DNA from: Planotetraspora kaengkrachanensis | GTDB taxonomy: Bacteria; Actinomycetota; Actinomycetes; Streptosporangiales; Streptosporangiaceae | Length of the DNA stretch: 64,000 bases | NCBI RefSeq assembly: GCF_016862895.1 | Contig: NZ_BONV01000036.1 | Location: forward strand, 1 to 64,000 | Direction of reading: 5' to 3' | In this document: positions 1 to 9,921 of the stretch, one piece after another | Position numbering within the stretch: position 1 is the first letter of the stretch | Layout: each line of letters opens with the position of its first letter | Translations under genes and position numbers: made by a program | The notes under the pieces: generated by a model | The model's input: only the letters and a program-made list of their open reading frames with translations | The model's database searches: none | What the model was told of the DNA's origin: nothing

Positions 1-47
1 AGCCGCACATGAAGACGTTCGCCGACGTCATCGCACTCCTGCGCTGA
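1..47 (+). CDS. C-terminal end of an unidentified protein (partial)
   Basis: Only the last 14 or so codons lie in the window, ending in ...FADVIALLR and a TGA at 45-47. The reading frame is open from the window edge and the codons are GC-rich at position three, so a real gene tail is likely. The tail has no diagnostic motif, so the function cannot be named. A gap of about 130 nt separates it from the sigma factor gene. Confidence 0.4.
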   Translation, partial: PHMKTFADVIALLR

Positions 48-177
48 CCGCCGGCGAAGCCGTGGCGATCTCGGCGGTGGAATTCCGCACGATTCTTCGC
101 TGGGCTTCAGCAGATCGGCCTCTCGGACGTCTTACTGGATAGAACCTAGGGACTTTTTCAGGAAGGCGGCTCAGGGA

Positions 178-732
178 GTGCCGACGACGGATCACCTGTC
201 TTCGCCGCATGGCGACCGGTCGGCGAGCGCCGGACCACCACCGGTCCTCGCGGATCAGCTCACGCTGTTGTTCCAAGCCCATGCCGGACCCCTCGTCCGG
301 GTCGCGGTGCTGCTGACCGGCGACGAGGGACTGGCCGAGGAGGTGGTGCAGGACGCCTTCATGGGTCTGCACCGCCGCTGGCAGCGCCAGGGGCCGCCGG
401 ACAGCCCGCCGGCGTACCTGCGCACCTCGGTCGTCAACGGATGCCGGTCGGCGCTGCGCCGGCGTCGGCTCGCCTCACTGGTCGGGATCGAGCAGCCGAT
501 CCAGGAGACATCGGCGGAGACCGCGGTCCTGCTCCAGGAGGAGCACGCCGCGGTCTTCGCCGCGATGAAGGACCTGTCGCGGCGGCAGCGGGAGGTCCTG
601 GTGCTCCGCTTCTACCTCGATCTCGACGATCCGCAGATCGCCGTCACGCTCGGGGTGAGCCGCGGCACCGTGTCGTCCACGATCTCCCGTGCCCTCGCCG
701 CGCTCGGCGCGCGTCTGGAAGGTGTCCAGTGA
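178..732 (+). CDS. SigE-family RNA polymerase sigma factor (ECF type)
   Basis: This 184-residue protein would direct RNA polymerase to a small set of promoters. Region 2 lies at about residues 38-75 (HAGPLVRVAVLLTGDEGLAEEVVQ, followed by the DAFMGLHRRW stretch). Region 4 is at about 125-180, with a helix-turn-helix around LGVSRGTVSSTISRAL. The linker RTSVVNGCRSALRRRR is typical of the actinobacterial SigE group. The GTG start at 178 has AGGAAGG about 10 nt upstream. The stop codon overlaps the next gene's ATG by one base, so the two are probably translationally coupled and the next protein may be its membrane partner. Confidence 0.88.
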   Translation: MPTTDHLSSPHGDRSASAGPPPVLADQLTLLFQAHAGPLVRVAVLLTGDEGLAEEVVQDAFMGLHRRWQRQGPPDSPPAYLRTSVVNGCRSALRRRRLASLVGIEQPIQETSAETAVLLQEEHAAVFAAMKDLSRRQREVLVLRFYLDLDDPQIAVTLGVSRGTVSSTISRALAALGARLEGVQ

Positions 733-1367
733 TGAAGGAAGATCTCCAGGCGCGGGTTCGGAGCGCGTTTCAGGCTCGTACGGCTGCCGTGCCGGACCCT
801 CAGCCGCCGAACTGGACGACGGCCCGCGGGCGCCGGGGCGGCTGGAGTCGTTTCGCTCCGCTCATGGCCGCGGGCGCCGTCCTGGGCGTGCTGGCGGGCG
901 GGGCCCTGATCAGCGTCGCCGTCGGCTCCGATCAGACCGGGCCCGTGACCGCCGGCCCGGCTCCGGTGACCGCGTCGCCTGTCGCGTCCTGCGCCGCCGA
1001 CCTGCCCAGCAGGGTGCTCCCGAAGTGGGCACGGACCGGCTTCACCGACCCGGAGCCCCGCATGCCGTACGTGCTGGGCGATCGCGGCGACATCGCCGCG
1101 ATCATCTTCGGCTACCCGTTGACGGCGCCGCCGCTGCCCGATCGCAGCAACAAGATCCTCTGGGTCTCGCGGGTTCCTCTCGACCCCGGTGACCCGCTCC
1201 GCATCGAAGCTCGGCTCGCCGGCTCGGGAACGGTGGTCGAGCGCACGGTTCTCGGTGGCCCCGGCCCTTCGGGCATCGACCTTCCCCGCAGCGGCTGCTG
1301 GCATCTCACCCTGAGATGGTCGGGACACACCGACACCATGAGTCTGCGCTACAGCCCGCGGAACTGA
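732..1367 (+). CDS. Membrane protein partner of the sigma factor (possible anti-sigma factor)
   Basis: A 211-residue protein whose ATG overlaps the sigma factor stop (TGATG). The N-terminal 35 residues are charged and cytoplasmic in character (MKEDLQARVRSAFQARTAAV). One transmembrane helix lies at about residues 38-58, and the rest should be extracytoplasmic. Many SigE-family genes are followed by such a one-pass protein. It lacks a visible zinc-binding HxxxCxxC anti-sigma motif, so the anti-sigma role comes from position and topology only. The extracellular part holds two Cys and no domain I recognise. Confidence 0.7.
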   Translation: MKEDLQARVRSAFQARTAAVPDPQPPNWTTARGRRGGWSRFAPLMAAGAVLGVLAGGALISVAVGSDQTGPVTAGPAPVTASPVASCAADLPSRVLPKWARTGFTDPEPRMPYVLGDRGDIAAIIFGYPLTAPPLPDRSNKILWVSRVPLDPGDPLRIEARLAGSGTVVERTVLGGPGPSGIDLPRSGCWHLTLRWSGHTDTMSLRYSPRN

Positions 1368-1374
1368 TCGACGG

Positions 1375-1401
1375 GGAGCGGGCTCGCGATCGGCCCGCTC
1401 C
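1375..1401. terminator. Bidirectional stem-loop between convergent genes
   Basis: Perfect 9-bp arms (GGAGCGGGC / GCCCGCTCC) around a 9-nt loop, placed 8 nt after the forward gene's stop and 10 nt from the convergent gene's stop. There is no T-tract, which is common for actinobacterial terminators. Confidence 0.6.
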
Positions 1402-1410
1402 GGGTCGCCC

Positions 1411-2118
1411 CTACGGTTGGAGCCGCGCGATCTCCGCCTCGGCGCGTTCCTTCGTGACGCCCGCCTGTTCGAGGACGGCCACGGCCGGGCTCTCGCTGAT
1501 GGACAGGACGCCGAGCAGGAGGTGCTCCGCGCCGACGTGCTCGTGGCCGAGGCGCAGAGACTCGCGTCCCGCGAGCTCCAGAGCCTTGACGCTCTGCGCG
1601 GCGAACGCGATGTGGCCCTGCAGGGCGGACTCCCCGGCAGGCCCGAACGTTCCGGCGAGCGACTCGCGTACGGCGTCGGACGCTCCGCTCAGCGTTTCGA
1701 CGATCCGGGCCGCCGGCGACTGCGACTCGTTCAGCAGCGCGAGGAGGAGGTGCTCCGGGCCGATGCGGTCGTGCCGCGCCTGCCGGGCCGCCTCTTGGGA
1801 GCCGACGACCGCGCGGCGGGCCGCGTCGTCGAAACGGGCGAACGTCTTGAGGTGGTCCTCCATCGTGCCGTCGCGTTCCTTGGCCACGAACCGCTTCTGC
1901 GCGGCCTGTTTCGTGACGCCCATGCTGTGGCCGATCTCCGTCCAGGAGGCGCCCGAGTGCCGGGCCTGGTCCACGAAGTGGCCGATCAGGTGGTCGGCAA
2001 GCTCGCCGAGGTGCTCGCCGAGCACCACGGCGTCGGTCAGTTGCCGTAAGGCGTCGCCCTCCGGGTGCCGGGTCTTGATCACTGCGATGAGGTCGTCCAG
2101 GCGAGGTGTGTTCTCCAT
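1411..2118 (-). CDS. Clp N-terminal-domain protein with N-terminal HTH, likely autoregulated
   Basis: A 235-residue protein. The N-terminal third contains a helix-turn-helix (WTEIGHSMGVTKQAAQKRF, about residues 58-76). The rest is two Clp-N type repeats, seen as RIGPEHLLLALL and HVGAEHLLLGVL, each followed by a helical segment. No AAA+ ATPase module is present, so this is a free-standing Clp-N protein and not ClpA, ClpB or ClpC. Such proteins may act as regulators or as adaptors that recognise stressed proteins. The ATG at 2118 abuts an array of GTTGAC-type inverted repeats at 2120-2167, which suggests the HTH represses its own gene. That is inference. Confidence 0.82.
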   Translation of the reverse strand: MENTPRLDDLIAVIKTRHPEGDALRQLTDAVVLGEHLGELADHLIGHFVDQARHSGASWTEIGHSMGVTKQAAQKRFVAKERDGTMEDHLKTFARFDDAARRAVVGSQEAARQARHDRIGPEHLLLALLNESQSPAARIVETLSGASDAVRESLAGTFGPAGESALQGHIAFAAQSVKALELAGRESLRLGHEHVGAEHLLLGVLSISESPAVAVLEQAGVTKERAEAEIARLQP

Positions 2119-2119
2119 G

Positions 2120-2167
2120 CGTCAACCATAAGTTGACGATACCCAGATCGTCAACCTCGGGTTGACG
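2120..2167. promoter_or_regulatory. Operator array: four GTTGACG/CGTCAAC half-sites
   Basis: Two inverted repeats of identical arms, CGTCAAC-N5-GTTGACG, at 2120-2138 and 2149-2167, with centres 29 bp apart. The inner half-sites also form a 9-bp inverted repeat (GTTGACGAT / ATCGTCAAC). The array lies directly upstream of the Clp-N/HTH gene start at 2118, so it would control that gene, and it stops 33 nt short of the acyl-CoA dehydrogenase stop codon. Confidence 0.7.
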
Positions 2168-2199
2168 AAATCGGTTCAGAGGTGGTCGCGCAGGATCCG

Positions 2200-3414
2200 T
2201 CAGTACGACCGGGGCAGCCCGAGGACGTGCTGGCCCAGGAACGCCAGGATCAGGTTGTTGTTGACGGGAGCGACCTGGTACATGCGGGTTTCGCGGAATT
2301 TACGCTCGACGTCCCAGGTGTCCACGAACCCGTTGCCGCCGTGGGCGTCCAGGCAGATGTTGGCGGCCTGCCAGCTGGCCTCGCTGGCCAGGAACTTGGC
2401 CGTGTTGGCCTCGGCGCCGCACCTGCGCCCGGAGTCGAACAGGGCCGCCGCGCGGGTGCGCATCTGGTCGGCGGCGACAACCTGGGTGTAGGCGCGGGCC
2501 AGGGGGAACTGCACGCCCTGGTCGGCGCCGACGGGGTGGCCGAAGACGTCGCGCTCCCTCACGTAGCCGATCGCCCGGTCCAGGAACCAGTAGCCGTCGC
2601 CGACGGCCTCGGACGCCAGCAGGATGCGTTCGGCGTTCCAGCCGTCGATGACGTAGCGGAAACCGCTGCCCTCCTCGCCGATCAAGCTGTCCGCGGGGAT
2701 GCGCATGTCCTTGTACCAGACCTGGTTGGTGGCGTAGTTGAACATGGTGCGCACCGGCTCGACGACCAGCGTGCCGGGCTGCTCGGCGCGGATCCGGCGC
2801 AGGTCGATGAGGAACAGGCTGATGCCCTCGGCTCGTTCGGCCGGGTCGTCCGGCAGCGGGCGGGTGCGGGCCAGCAGCATCAGCAGGTCGGACTGGGTGA
2901 TGCGGCTCGTCCAGTTCTTGTGGCCGGTCACCACGTAGTCGTCGCCGTCGCGCACCGCCGCGGTGCGGATCCGGGTGGTGTTGGAGCCCGCTTCCGGCTC
3001 GGTGATGGAGAAGGCCTGCAGCCGCAGTCCGCCGGTCGCGATCTCCGGCAGGTAGCGGCGCCGCTGCGCCTCGGTGCCGTGCCGCAGCAGCGGCGCCATG
3101 GTGTACATCTGGGCGTGGCAGGCGGCGGAATGCCCACCGGAGCGATTGATCTCCTGCAGGATGATGCCTCCCTCCGTGACACCCATCCCCAGCCCGCCGT
3201 ACTGCGCCGGAATGAGGACGGACAGATAGCCGGCTCGGGTGAGGGCGCTCACGAACTCCTCGGGGTAGGCGCGTTCGCGATCACGGTCGCGCCAGTACTC
3301 GTCGCGGAAACCTCGGCAGAGATCGCGCACGTCCGCGCGTAACCGCTGGTGGGCGGGGTCGGTGTCCTGGATGGCTATGTCCTGGGTGGCGGGGTCGTGA
3401 GTGGTGTCGCTCAT
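2200..3414 (-). CDS. Acyl-CoA dehydrogenase family protein
   Basis: A 404-residue flavoprotein of normal family length, expected to form a C2=C3 bond in an acyl-CoA and pass electrons to ETF. The FAD/substrate motif FSITEPEAGSN is at about residues 135-145, and HGGNGF, typical of the C-terminal helical domain, at about 358-363. The position where medium-chain enzymes carry the catalytic Glu is Gln380 here (RMYQVAPVN). Glu262 (NAERILLA) matches the alternative site used by isovaleryl-CoA dehydrogenase, so it is probably active but with branched or unusual acyl groups. The gene stands alone and is divergent from an AraC regulator. Confidence 0.88.
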   Translation of the reverse strand: MSDTTHDPATQDIAIQDTDPAHQRLRADVRDLCRGFRDEYWRDRDRERAYPEEFVSALTRAGYLSVLIPAQYGGLGMGVTEGGIILQEINRSGGHSAACHAQMYTMAPLLRHGTEAQRRRYLPEIATGGLRLQAFSITEPEAGSNTTRIRTAAVRDGDDYVVTGHKNWTSRITQSDLLMLLARTRPLPDDPAERAEGISLFLIDLRRIRAEQPGTLVVEPVRTMFNYATNQVWYKDMRIPADSLIGEEGSGFRYVIDGWNAERILLASEAVGDGYWFLDRAIGYVRERDVFGHPVGADQGVQFPLARAYTQVVAADQMRTRAAALFDSGRRCGAEANTAKFLASEASWQAANICLDAHGGNGFVDTWDVERKFRETRMYQVAPVNNNLILAFLGQHVLGLPRSY

Positions 3415-3540
3415 GGCCGCCTCCTTCTCGGGATCTGGTCACGCCCGGCGCGTGGGTGCGGCGAGGCGGGCTTCGAGGAAACGCGGCTCGGCCTGTCTCC
3501 AGTCTTCAACTCGACGCGTCGGGAAACGACGGCCGGGCCC

Positions 3541-3560
3541 CTTTCGCCGATGCTCGAAAG
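3541..3560. promoter_or_regulatory. Inverted repeat in the divergent acyl-CoA dehydrogenase / AraC intergenic region
   Basis: CTTTCG-N8-CGAAAG sits midway between the divergent starts at 3414 and 3641. It could be an operator for either gene. The arms are only 6 bp, so chance is possible. Confidence 0.3.
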
Positions 3561-3628
3561 AACGTTCACATATCGCGGGTGGTGGTGGCCGTTTTCTTGT
3601 GGCGGAGCTGGACAAGTCAGGCGCGACG

Positions 3629-3634
3629 TACCAT
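3629..3634 (+). promoter_or_regulatory. -10 box TACCAT for a leaderless AraC-type transcript
   Basis: TACCAT ends 6 nt before the ATG at 3641 and no ribosome binding site lies between them. The mRNA probably begins at the start codon. The -35 region is unclear. Confidence 0.5.
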
Positions 3635-3640
3635 TCGCAT

Positions 3641-4090
3641 ATGACCAGCAGACCCGCCACGGAGCATCACCTGCGCGATCTTGCGCTGCTGCGGCGCGTC
3701 CGTGACCGGATCGATCGGGAGTATGTGCAGCCGCTGGACGTCGAGGCGCTCGCCCGTGGCGTGAACATGTCGGCCGGGCACCTGAGCCGGCAGTTCAAGC
3801 TCGCGTACGGCGAGTCGCCGTACACCTATCTGATGACGCGGCGCATCGAGCGGGCGATGGCGCTGCTGCGCCGCGGTGACCTCAGCGTCACCGAGGTCTG
3901 CTTCGCGGTCGGCTGCTCGTCACTGGGCACCTTCAGCACCCGCTTCACTGAACTGGTCGGCATGCCGCCCAGCGTCTACCGGGACCAGGAGGCGCACACG
4001 ACGGACGGGATGCCCGCCTGCGTGGCCAAGCAGGTGACGAGACCGGTCAGGAATCGAGAAGCGCAGGTCACACGGGCCCAACTAGCCTGA
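3641..4090 (+). CDS. AraC-family transcriptional regulator (DNA-binding domain only)
   Basis: A 149-residue protein formed almost wholly of the two-HTH AraC domain. The first HTH is around LDVEALARGVNMSAGHLSRQFK (read in two parts, about residues 32-55). The second is around LSVTEVCFAVGCSSLGTFSTRF (about 82-105), followed by GMPPSVYR. It lacks the usual N-terminal sensing domain. The ATG at 3641 was chosen over upstream in-frame starts because the family's sequence begins here and a -10 box sits 6 nt upstream. A VOC gene begins 5 nt after its stop, so the two are probably linked in function. Confidence 0.85.
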   Translation: MTSRPATEHHLRDLALLRRVRDRIDREYVQPLDVEALARGVNMSAGHLSRQFKLAYGESPYTYLMTRRIERAMALLRRGDLSVTEVCFAVGCSSLGTFSTRFTELVGMPPSVYRDQEAHTTDGMPACVAKQVTRPVRNREAQVTRAQLA

Positions 4091-4095
4091 CGGCC

Positions 4096-4506
4096 ATGGA
4101 CATCACCATTCACAACACGTTCCTTCCGCACGACGACCCGGAAGCGTCCCTGGCCTTCTACCGCGACGTCCTCGGCTTCGAGGTCCGCGCCGACGTCGGA
4201 CGCGGCAAGATGCGCTGGATCACGGTGGGCCCCGCCGGCGGGTCCGGCACGTCCATCGTCCTCTACCCGCCGGGCGCCGACCCCGGCATCACCGAAGACG
4301 AGCGCCGCGTCATCGCCGAGATGATGGCCAAGGGCACCTATGCCATCGTCACCCTGGCCACCCCCGACCTCGACGGCGTCTTCGATCGACTGCAGGGCGG
4401 TGGCGCCGAGGTCGTCCAGGAGCCGACCGACCAGCCGTACGGGATCCGCGACTGCGCCTTCCGCGATCCCGCCGGCAACCTGATCCGGATCAACCAGCTG
4501 GGCTGA
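4096..4506 (+). CDS. VOC (glyoxalase/bleomycin-resistance fold) family protein
   Basis: A 136-residue protein with the paired beta-alpha-beta-beta-beta pattern of the vicinal oxygen chelate fold. Its first half runs DPEASLAFYRDVLGFEV, and its second ends GIRDCAFRDPAGNLIRINQLG. The substrate cannot be read from sequence; members bind metals for dioxygenase or lyase chemistry, or sequester drugs. It lies between an AraC regulator and a UvrA2-like ATPase, an arrangement common in actinomycetes and associated with drug tolerance. TAGCCT 7 nt before the ATG suggests it can also be transcribed leaderless from its own promoter. Confidence 0.85.
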   Translation: MDITIHNTFLPHDDPEASLAFYRDVLGFEVRADVGRGKMRWITVGPAGGSGTSIVLYPPGADPGITEDERRVIAEMMAKGTYAIVTLATPDLDGVFDRLQGGGAEVVQEPTDQPYGIRDCAFRDPAGNLIRINQLG

Positions 4507-4615
4507 GCCGTCCGGCGATCACCGCCATGACCCGCACGGAACGCACTGCCACATTGCCCCCGCACGACGCCGACGGAGGCCGCGAACGCGGCCCCGTCCG
4601 ACAGATGGAGACACG

Positions 4616-7006
<2,391 letters not shown>

Positions 7007-7023
7007 CCCGGGGCCTCGCCGAA

Positions 7024-7066
7024 CCCTGCGTCGCGTGCCGGCCGGGCCCGGCCACGCGTCGTAGGG
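7024..7066 (+). terminator. Long imperfect stem-loop after the UvrA2-like gene
   Basis: The ends CCCTGCG and CGTAGGG, with inner CGCGTG / CACGCG, pair around a GC-rich core of CCGG repeats, followed by TTTC. It lies 18 nt after the stop codon at 7006. Confidence 0.5.
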
Positions 7067-7112
7067 TTTCTGACGGCAGTCACACTCCTTTTCTCCCCGG
7101 GGGAGCACGCAC

Positions 7113-8201
7113 GTGAGCACGCAATCGCACAGATCGCCATCCGCCTGGCGCGACGTGCGTCGTCACCTCAACGAGCACCGTCACGAACTGGCACGAGCCG
7201 CCGACCGGCTCTATCCGGACGTGCCCAAGGTCGGATCCACGCAGCTGCTGACCAGACCGGCATGGACGCCGGCCCAGCCCATCGAGCTGCACAGGATCGG
7301 CCTGCGGTGGGACGACGGGCCTTCACCCGCGGCCGTGACCGGTCGCGAAGCGGAGGCGCTGGCCGTGCTTCCACCGGGCATCTCGTCGTACGCCGAGGCG
7401 ATGGAGGCACTGGACAGGCCCCGGCTGTTCGAGAACCGTACGTGCTATCGCCTGCTCGACGTGGCCTGGCCGGAGATGAGCTTCACCCGCGGCCACTATT
7501 TCGACGGAGTCGACGTCGGCGAGACCGTCGCCCACGAGTTCGCGTCGGCCCGGCTTCTGGGTGAGGCCGAACTGCCCTTCCGGGGACTCGTCCCCGATCC
7601 CACGAGCCTGCGCGCCCGGGTCGCGCTCCCCGCGGTGTCCATGCTGACGTTACGGCGCGACAGCCATGCCGGGACCATGACGTTCGTGCTCCACTGGCGT
7701 GACCCCGCGCGGGTCGCGCACGGAGGAGGGCTCTACCAGGTCATGCCCGTCGGGATCTTCCAACCGGCCGAGGAGGGCTCCCACGCGGAGACCGCCGACT
7801 TCGACCTGTGGAAGTGCGTGGTCCGCGAGTACGCCGAGGAGTTCCTCCGGCGTTCGGAGGTGTACGGCGACGCCTTCGACTACGAGACCTGGCCTCTCTA
7901 CCGGCAGTTGACCGACGCCCGCGAGGACGACCGGCTGCGGTCCCTCGTCCTGGGCATCGGAGTGGACCCCCTCACCTTCGCCACGGACATCCTGGCGGTC
8001 ACGGTGATCGAGGCGGACACCTTCGACGCCGTCTTCGGCGACATCGCCACGTCGAACGAAGAGGGACGCGTCATCGGCGCGCAGGGCATCCCGTTCGATG
8101 ACGACTCGGTGAGCCGGTACGTCCACGACGAGCCGATGCAGGCGGCAGGCGCGGCCGTACTCGAACTCGCCTGGAAGCACTGCCGGACCCTCGTCTCCTG
8201 A
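7113..8201 (+). CDS. Conserved-looking protein of unknown function with a Nudix-like REYAEEF stretch
   Basis: A 362-residue soluble protein starting at GTG 7113, with GGGGGAG 9 nt upstream. I recognise no family with certainty. The N-terminal 30 residues are basic. A central section (about 195-250) runs from GLYQVMPVGIFQP to FDLWKCVVREYAEEFL. The spacing and REYAEE core recall part of a Nudix box, and similar domains occur as the C-terminal sensory part of some actinomycete XRE regulators. No HTH is visible in the first 60 residues. It stands alone between the UvrA2-like gene and a lipoprotein gene. Confidence 0.6.
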   Translation: MSTQSHRSPSAWRDVRRHLNEHRHELARAADRLYPDVPKVGSTQLLTRPAWTPAQPIELHRIGLRWDDGPSPAAVTGREAEALAVLPPGISSYAEAMEALDRPRLFENRTCYRLLDVAWPEMSFTRGHYFDGVDVGETVAHEFASARLLGEAELPFRGLVPDPTSLRARVALPAVSMLTLRRDSHAGTMTFVLHWRDPARVAHGGGLYQVMPVGIFQPAEEGSHAETADFDLWKCVVREYAEEFLRRSEVYGDAFDYETWPLYRQLTDAREDDRLRSLVLGIGVDPLTFATDILAVTVIEADTFDAVFGDIATSNEEGRVIGAQGIPFDDDSVSRYVHDEPMQAAGAAVLELAWKHCRTLVS

Positions 8202-8244
8202 TCGCCCGGTCCGTCCCTGAACTTCCCCGCATGGTGACCTGGGG

Positions 8245-8273
8245 GCGGTTCGCGCGAACCGCTGCGCTACATT
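8245..8273 (+). promoter_or_regulatory. 18-bp perfect palindrome followed by a TACATT -10-like box
   Basis: The palindrome GCGGTTCGCGCGAACCGC spans 8245-8262, and TACATT lies at 8268-8273. This could be an operator overlapping the promoter of the lipoprotein gene. It resembles neither the actinobacterial LexA box (CGAAC-N4-GTTCG) nor a simple terminator with a T-tract. Confidence 0.35.
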
Positions 8274-8406
8274 CTCGCCCGGCGTGCTGAACCGGTTCCG
8301 GCGCCCGAGCCGTGCCGTGCCCGGACCCTGTTCACTGAGCCCGTGTGCGATGGAGACCGGGCGCTCGGCCATCGTGATTCACCAACCCAGAGATCGGAAT
8401 TTCGCA

Positions 8407-9135
8407 GTGTCGCGACGTCGTACGACCCGCTGGACCGTCAACCGCGCCAAGGCGGGCGCGCTGCTGCTCGCCGTACCGGGGGCGATGATCCTCGCCGGCG
8501 TCTCGGCCTGCGGGAATTCGGCGCCGGTCGGTCCCGTGGCGGCGAGTTCCCCGTCGGAGACCTCACCGGTCGCGTCGACCCCGGCCGACGCCGTGCCGAG
8601 TGCGAGCGAAACTCCGATCGCCACACCGCCTGCCACGCCGTCCGCCGGGTCGCCCGCCCCAGCCGAGGAAGGGACCCCGGCGGCCGCGCCGGCCTGCGAG
8701 GCGACCGACCTCAAGGTGACCCTCACCGAACAGCCGCAACGACGTGAGGGCGACAGCCGGATGGCGCTCGTCCACCTGATGAACACGTCCAGCCGCACCT
8801 GCAACGTGGGCGGCTGGCCGGTGATCGCGCTCGTGAACGCAGCCGACGAGGCGGTGACCGTGCCGGCGAAGAACGTCGCCGAGCCGGGCAAGTCGGTGCC
8901 GGCCGACCTGGTTTCGGGCGGGGGAGCGTTCGCCGGTATGAAGTGGACGATCTGCGACAAGGCGGCCCCTGATTGCCCGACCGGCAACACAGTGAAGGTC
9001 GGCCTCACGAAGGGCGGGCCGCTCGTGGTCGCGACCCTGGAGGGCTTCCCGAACCCGGAGCAGTCCGGCCTCACCTTCAAATCGCTCCAGGTCGGCACGA
9101 TTCAGCCGGCCGCCCAGGGCGTCGTCGCCTGGTGA
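8407..9135 (+). CDS. DUF4232-type secreted lipoprotein
   Basis: About 242 residues from the GTG at 8407. A basic n-region (SRRRTTRW), a hydrophobic stretch and a lipobox ending VSAC place it as a lipoprotein on the outer face of the membrane. A Ser/Thr/Pro/Ala-rich linker of about 60 residues follows. The C-terminal domain has the DUF4232 pattern: CEATDLKVTL, then LMNTSSRTCNVGGWP, and a final Cys pair. The function of the family is unknown. Upstream in-frame starts at 8284 and 8350 would add residues before the signal peptide, so 8407 is preferred. Confidence 0.75.
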   Translation: MSRRRTTRWTVNRAKAGALLLAVPGAMILAGVSACGNSAPVGPVAASSPSETSPVASTPADAVPSASETPIATPPATPSAGSPAPAEEGTPAAAPACEATDLKVTLTEQPQRREGDSRMALVHLMNTSSRTCNVGGWPVIALVNAADEAVTVPAKNVAEPGKSVPADLVSGGGAFAGMKWTICDKAAPDCPTGNTVKVGLTKGGPLVVATLEGFPNPEQSGLTFKSLQVGTIQPAAQGVVAW

Positions 9136-9251
9136 CCCCGCTCCCGGCGCGGGCGGCGCCGATCGCTCCCTGATCACGCGTCGCCCGCCGCTGGGCAATC
9201 GTGGTTCTGTCGTCCAATGTGGACGGTGTGGACCTACGCCGGGGGGATGCC

Positions 9252-9845
9252 GTGGACAGGCGGCGAGCCGTACAGACGCTGCTTCTTGGATTGGCGGCAG
9301 CGGTCGGACTACCGCTCCTGATGATCATCTTGGCGCTCGCGACCGGCTACGCGTGGGGTCTGTGGCCGGGAGCCGTGGGTATGGTCGTCCTGGTCGTGGT
9401 CGGCCTGGTGGCGATCGGCGTCTGGATGTTCGTCACAGAGTTCAGCGACTTCCGCCTGATCGCCTACGCGTCCTGCGTCACGATGGCCGTGGCGTACATC
9501 GCCGCGTTCGGCGGCCTCTCCGTATGGATTCTGGCCGCACGTGGTGTGGAGACCAGTTGCTCCGTGACGAGCCGGGAGCCATGGGGAGCCATCGAGGACA
9601 GCAGCTCCGAGATGCGGCTCAGCTGTGCCGACGACAGCCGTCAGGTGTATCGCGGAGGCACCCTCGAGATCGGTGAACGGATCGACATCGTCTACGACCC
9701 CGACCACACGATCATGTCCCTCAGGGCGGGCGAGGTGTCGGCCGCCCCGATCTACACATGGGTGGTCGCCGTCGCCCTGGGCGGGACGGTGCTGCTACGT
9801 CTGGTCGAGGCCGTGGGGGGCGAGGATCGCGGCCTGCCCTGGTGA
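9252..9845 (+). CDS. Membrane protein with a DUF3592-like extracytoplasmic segment
   Basis: About 197 residues if translation begins at GTG 9252, which has GGGGGG 6 nt upstream; the frame is open back to 9201. Hydrophobic segments near residues 7-30, 33-55, 68-92 and 160-180 suggest four membrane passes. The loop between the third and fourth contains TSCSVTSREPWG and RLSCADDSRQVYRGGTLEIGERIDIVYDP, which resembles the small beta domain of DUF3592 proteins. Function is unknown. It converges on the next gene. Confidence 0.6.
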   Translation: MDRRRAVQTLLLGLAAAVGLPLLMIILALATGYAWGLWPGAVGMVVLVVVGLVAIGVWMFVTEFSDFRLIAYASCVTMAVAYIAAFGGLSVWILAARGVETSCSVTSREPWGAIEDSSSEMRLSCADDSRQVYRGGTLEIGERIDIVYDPDHTIMSLRAGEVSAAPIYTWVVAVALGGTVLLRLVEAVGGEDRGLPW

Positions 9846-9921
9846 GATCTCCTGGTCCCGAAGCGGGGCGCCCCCGTGCCGGATCATCCGCGAAGGGCTT
9901 CACACCATCCGGTTCCCCGGA

